Positions 23,901 to 25,753 of a stretch of 25,753 nt of DNA are shown in pieces; position 1 is the stretch's first letter; the number at the start of each line of letters is the position of its first letter. Both the position numbers and the translations under genes were made by a program. Source of the DNA: JBECKR01 sp040235415 (GTDB lineage Bacteria; Acidobacteriota; Polarisedimenticolia; Polarisedimenticolales; Polarisedimenticolaceae); assembly GCA_040235415.1 (NCBI GenBank), contig JBECKR010000114.1:1-25753 (forward strand), read 5' to 3'. Under the pieces are notes generated by a model, which ran no database searches, was not told the DNA's origin, and saw nothing but the letters and a program-made list of their open reading frames with translations.

Positions 23901-24322
23901 CCCCAGAACCAGCCGATCACGAAGATCACGACCGCCGTCGCGACGAGCGGGATCCACGACATCAGGATGAGACCGAGGAACCGCCCCGTCAGGACCTCGA
24001 CGTTCGAGACCGGGAGCGCGTCGAGCACCTCCGCCATGCGCTCGCGGCGGTCCCGCGCGCGGATGTCGAAACCGAGGAACACGAGGCCGATGGCGTAGAT
24101 CGCGAGATAGTAGAACCCGAACGCGCCGACGAGGTAGCGCGGATTGATCGCGGCGATCGTCGGCGAGTACGCCGAGAGGAAGTAGTGCAGCGCGCCGTAG
24201 TAGAGGTAGAAGACGATCCCGAGCAGGCTCGCGACGGACGCGAACACCCAGTACCGCGCGAGCCGGCGGGTCAAGCGCGCCTCTGCGCGCGCGATGCCGA
24301 GCACGACCGAGGTCCGGATCAT
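20930..24322 (-). CDS. ABC-2 permease with M1-peptidase-like extracytoplasmic region and golvesin-like C-terminus
   Basis: This protein has 1130 residues. Residues 1-285 carry about seven hydrophobic segments of an ABC-2 permease, including the cytoplasmic RDRRERMAEVLDALPVSN segment after helix 2. Residues about 290-1000 form a large extracytoplasmic region whose layout recalls the permease/M1-aminopeptidase fusions known in Bacteroidetes and Acidobacteria. No HExxH zinc motif is present, so it is probably non-catalytic. Residues 1008-1120 match the golvesin/Xly carbohydrate-binding-like beta-sandwich pattern (GWSAVGRFDMTAGEVRVELS, then WVAADAIRW). The ATG at 24322 has GGAGG seven bases upstream and overlaps the ATPase stop by four bases, so that ATPase is the likely motor. 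The M1-like assignment is by overall pattern and is less certain than the permease and C-terminal calls. Confidence 0.82.
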   Translation of the reverse strand: MIRTSVVLGIARAEARLTRRLARYWVFASVASLLGIVFYLYYGALHYFLSAYSPTIAAINPRYLVGAFGFYYLAIYAIGLVFLGFDIRARDRRERMAEVLDALPVSNVEVLTGRFLGLILMSWIPLVATAVVIFVIGWFWGEPVETWSLVGFVTVDTVPAFAFVLALTYLVTLAVRHRGLATVVLLALLVGIGVAGLFLPIWLNPIADLPGTFGAGFPSEILPVIAPVGWTQRLGVLLLAVALLGLASAIHPRIDDGSRSRRALASLGVLLLGALAVGSVAAGRKAVVDARARWSAAHAARASDPAPDVIAVTGSVEIDPGRRLALDLDVAFAAPPGVTLRSALFTLNPGLEVREVSRDGAALPFTFSDGLLEIPLERPPSPSEAAHVRIRAEGTPDERFAYLEAVIAPLEVAAKDAQIALLGTRPAIFDRRYVALMPAIRWLPTSGVEHGRGDPRIHPADPFTLDLTVDVPDDVTVVLPGVRADAGGAAQGRVRYRFASGARLTDPALLASRFVTREAEIDDVRFEVLVAPEHEASLELFDDAGTAIRDWISSRLEDARAAGLDYPYGALRLVEVPNPLRGFGGGWRLGSTFAPAGAVLMRESAFPTARFDPKLDDPKALAEHEGGAAGAKLEWLERFFSNDFMGGNLYASSAKQLFTERTAATGREAVALEQVFDELAARLATGKYAYFSAFVFSSDLNQLIGAVVTRYFAQQGQVDVVRTVIDAVSSKPEVWDVLGRTSLGELDPSEHPATAVDVLTLKCGAMAASMLDGLGREEAGRLLGAIAERAPGGVYDREVAVEAGRAVGVDLEPWIELWIDQTALPGFTVERADAYRTRDGEDGSPRYQVAVTLVNHEAAAGFAQLVVRTAQEGAAGRVAAEPVRVGPNAAKRIGVVTSSPPESARVAPYLSLNREPFEVRLPAIDPETSRDEAPFRGAEPVAWSPPDDGSIVVDDLDSGFRAEDPKERSWWRLRGRSSSRETDAGLPVAEPGRLPTVWSRAIRSTAWGRYRHTVALIRKGEGEHVAVFETELPRAGVWDLEMHVYRPSAAERGRSQAGTWHLEIVDASGEREAKLDAGDAGAGWSAVGRFDMTAGEVRVELSDRTDGRWVAADAIRWRPAVSGAANGASR

Positions 24323-25260
24323 GACGCCGCCTCCCCCGCGGCCTCGACGCGACCGCGCTCGGCCATGAAGGCGAGGTAGCCTTCCTCGAGGGTCGGGCGA
24401 TCGGACGCGACGGCGCCCTCGGGGAGCGCCCCGGACGCGGCCACCCCACGGATCCGGATTCCGACCCCTTCGCGAGCGCGGGACACGATCTCCACGCCGG
24501 GTCCGAGCCGAGATTCGCCGTCGATCGGCAGCACGGTCTCGAACACGCGGCCGCGCGCGCGGTTGACGAGGTCGGAAGGACTGCCTCGAAACACGATCTC
24601 TCCGCGGTCGATGAGCGCCAGGTCGCGGCACCCGGAGCCGAGGTCGGCGACGATATGGGTCGAGAGCACGATGACGCGGTCCTCCCCGAGCCGCGCCATG
24701 AGCTGCCGGAATCGGAGCCGCTCTTCCGGATCGAGTCCCACGGTCGGCTCGTCCACGATCAGCACCTGCGGGGCGTGCACCAACGCCTGCGCCACCCCGA
24801 GACGCCGTACCATGCCGCCCGAGAGCTTCTTGACCTTGCGGTCCGCGACGTCGAGGAGCCCGACCAGCTCGAGCACCTCGCGAACCCGGCGCCGTCGCAC
24901 CTGGCGGTCCGCGAGCCCCGAGAGCAGCGCGAGGGTGTCGACGACCTCTTCGGTGCGGTGCAGCCTCCAGGCTCCGAACTCCTGGGGCAGGTAGCCGAGC
25001 ATCGCCCGGACCGCCCGACGGTCCCGCACGACGTCCCGGCCGTGGATCGACGCGCTCCCCGCGGTCGGCACGAGGAGCGTCGCCAGGATGCGCATCAAGG
25101 TGCTCTTGCCGGCCCCGTTCGGCCCGAGCAGGCCGAACAGTCCGGTCCCGATCTCGAGGTCGACACCCCGGAGCGCCTCGGTGCCGCCGCGGTAGAGGTG
25201 CCGAACGCCCCGGGCCACGATGCCCGAACGATCCTGGCTCGCCGTCGCCGTCGCTTCCAT
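24319..25260 (-). CDS. ABC transporter ATP-binding protein, first gene of the exporter operon
   Basis: This 313-residue ATPase is of the ABC-2/CcmA type. It has A-loop Y23 (RHLYRGG), Walker A GPNGAGKST (46-54), Q-loop Q93 (YLPQEFG), signature LSGGMVRR (146-153), Walker B VLIVDEPTVGLDP with E171, and H-loop H202. A C-terminal extension (about 240-313) includes RPTLEEGYLAFM. The ATPase domain at the C-terminus of the RND fusion shares the YLPQ(E/D)FG, VDEPTVGLDPxER and P(S/T)LE(E/D)GYL features, so the two look like paralogues. The ATG at 25260 is chosen because GAGGGGGG lies about seven bases upstream; longer in-frame starts would run through the promoter. It probably powers the overlapping downstream permease. 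Confidence 0.93.
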   Translation of the reverse strand: MEATATASQDRSGIVARGVRHLYRGGTEALRGVDLEIGTGLFGLLGPNGAGKSTLMRILATLLVPTAGSASIHGRDVVRDRRAVRAMLGYLPQEFGAWRLHRTEEVVDTLALLSGLADRQVRRRRVREVLELVGLLDVADRKVKKLSGGMVRRLGVAQALVHAPQVLIVDEPTVGLDPEERLRFRQLMARLGEDRVIVLSTHIVADLGSGCRDLALIDRGEIVFRGSPSDLVNRARGRVFETVLPIDGESRLGPGVEIVSRAREGVGIRIRGVAASGALPEGAVASDRPTLEEGYLAFMAERGRVEAAGEAAS

Positions 25261-25290
25261 GTTGCTGCCCCCCCTCGACGCACCGCGCCC

Positions 25291-25317
25291 CCGGACGGGG
25301 CGCCCGGGCCCGTCCGG
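25291..25317. repeat. 9-bp inverted repeat at the predicted 5' end of the exporter mRNA
   Basis: CCGGACGGG (25291-25299) and CCCGTCCGG (25309-25317) are perfect reverse complements around a 9-nt loop. The outer edge lies six bases from the predicted -10, about where transcription should start. It may be a repressor operator over the start site or a stabilising 5' mRNA hairpin. Confidence 0.6.
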
Positions 25318-25323
25318 CACACC

Positions 25324-25329
25324 GTTATA
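25324..25329 (-). promoter_or_regulatory. Candidate -10 of the exporter operon
   Basis: On the minus strand TATAAC matches the sigma70 -10 consensus at five of six positions, in a G+C-rich setting. No convincing -35 is found 16-18 bases upstream. The leader would be about 57 nt, containing the 9-bp hairpin and a GAGGGGGG ribosome-binding site. The genes downstream overlap, so this is probably the only promoter for all six. Confidence 0.6.
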
Positions 25330-25446
25330 CCCCGGCCGACGCTCGAGGATTCGACCGACCCTGCCAGCGGTTGCCCCGGCGGCGTCAATGGCGCACTCGT
25401 CGGGGTCGCCGGCCTCCAATCATACCCACGGTGGCGCGCAGCTTGG

Positions 25447-25474
25447 TACAGGACGGGTCGTACAGAACGGGTCG
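25447..25474. repeat. 14-bp tandem direct repeat
   Basis: TACAGGACGGGTCG (25447-25460) is followed immediately by TACAGAACGGGTCG (25461-25474), with one mismatch. It lies between the transposase-like fragment and the operon promoter, about 120 bases upstream of the -10. The rest of 25330-25522 shows no gene. Confidence 0.55.
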
Positions 25475-25522
25475 CTTTCCTGCTGCAAGAGGCATAGCCC
25501 CGGTCAAGGTCGTCGAATCCAC

Positions 25523-25753
25523 TTAGAAGGCGTGCTTGCTGTGGTGTCGGGAGTTGCCCGGCAGCACCGGGGTGATCCAGTCCCGGCGGTACAGCCTCCG
25601 CTCGACCTCGCTGAGCTTCTCCCGGCCCGGAAACCGCCGTCTCGAGAACAGCCGCTCCCAGCTCCACGGCTCCTCGGCCAGCCCCAGCCGCATCGCCGGG
25701 GTCGTCGGGTCGGACCGCCGCTCCGACATCCCCTTGATGAAGTTCCGCCACAT
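25523..25753 (-). CDS. Probable transposase, C-terminal part (runs off right edge)
   Basis: A 76-codon open frame reaches the window edge and ends at TAA (25525..25523). The ATG at the very edge (25753) is probably internal. The stretch DPTTPAMRLGLAEEPWSWERLF resembles the C-terminal TPAM-x-x-GL...W(S/T)-x-E-x-L pattern seen at the end of DDE-type transposases. The sequence is rich in Arg and Trp, and its A+T content is a little higher than its neighbours. The IS family cannot be named from this fragment, and it is not clear whether the element is intact outside the window. No IS terminal repeat is identifiable in the visible flank. Confidence 0.5.
   Translation of the reverse strand: MWRNFIKGMSERRSDPTTPAMRLGLAEEPWSWERLFSRRRFPGREKLSEVERRLYRRDWITPVLPGNSRHHSKHAF

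Noticed and set aside
25507..25522. GTCGAATCC-like stretch resembling a tRNA T-arm or attachment site
   Set aside because: No acceptor, D or anticodon stems could be fitted around it on either strand.

Overview
The window is very G+C-rich, gene-dense DNA from a bacterium that looks diderm: it has a lipoprotein membrane-fusion protein, RND pumps, and periplasmic enzymes with signal peptides. Gene content (YbbA/YbbP/TesA, glycogen synthase, an ABC-2 permease carrying an M1-peptidase-like domain) and base composition would fit a soil or sediment lineage such as Acidobacteriota or a neighbouring phylum. That placement is an inference from style, not from a marker gene. No rRNA, tRNA or CRISPR array was seen.

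Positions 1-11318 hold ordinary chromosomal genes. On the minus strand are a TatD-family metallohydrolase, followed by a partial overlapping gene at the left edge, and a YbbA/YbbP-type ABC transporter. Divergent from ybbA is a TesA-like SGNH esterase, the same arrangement as in Escherichia coli. Then come an FAD monooxygenase, a small 2[4Fe-4S] ferredoxin (minus), a FabH-like ketosynthase III, a secreted HExxH peptidase-like protein, glycogen synthase glgA (minus), and a receiver-like/GGDEF diguanylate cyclase. An AT-rich strip with a good sigma70-type promoter separates glgA from the cyclase. Several genes have a TANNNT hexamer only 6-7 bases before the start codon, which suggests leaderless transcripts.

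Positions 11328-25260 are the remarkable part: one minus-strand operon of six genes, about 14 kb, with every junction overlapping by 1-4 bases. In transcription order it encodes (1) an ABC ATPase; (2) an ABC-2 permease fused to a large extracytoplasmic M1-peptidase-like region without a zinc motif and a golvesin/Xly-like C-terminal domain; (3) a lipoprotein membrane-fusion protein; (4) a full RND permease; (5) a 1579-residue protein that joins a second full RND permease to six extra membrane helices and a complete ABC ATPase domain; (6) a small six-helix ABC-2-type permease. The operon therefore merges a proton-driven RND tripartite pump with two ABC half-systems, and one protein physically welds the two energy-coupling chemistries together. 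This hybrid RND-ABC exporter is the best candidate for an undescribed system. Its substrate is unknown, and no outer-membrane channel or regulator gene is visible in the window.

The right edge (25261-25753) holds the operon promoter, a strong inverted repeat at the predicted mRNA 5' end, a 14-bp tandem repeat, and the C-terminal part of a probable transposase.
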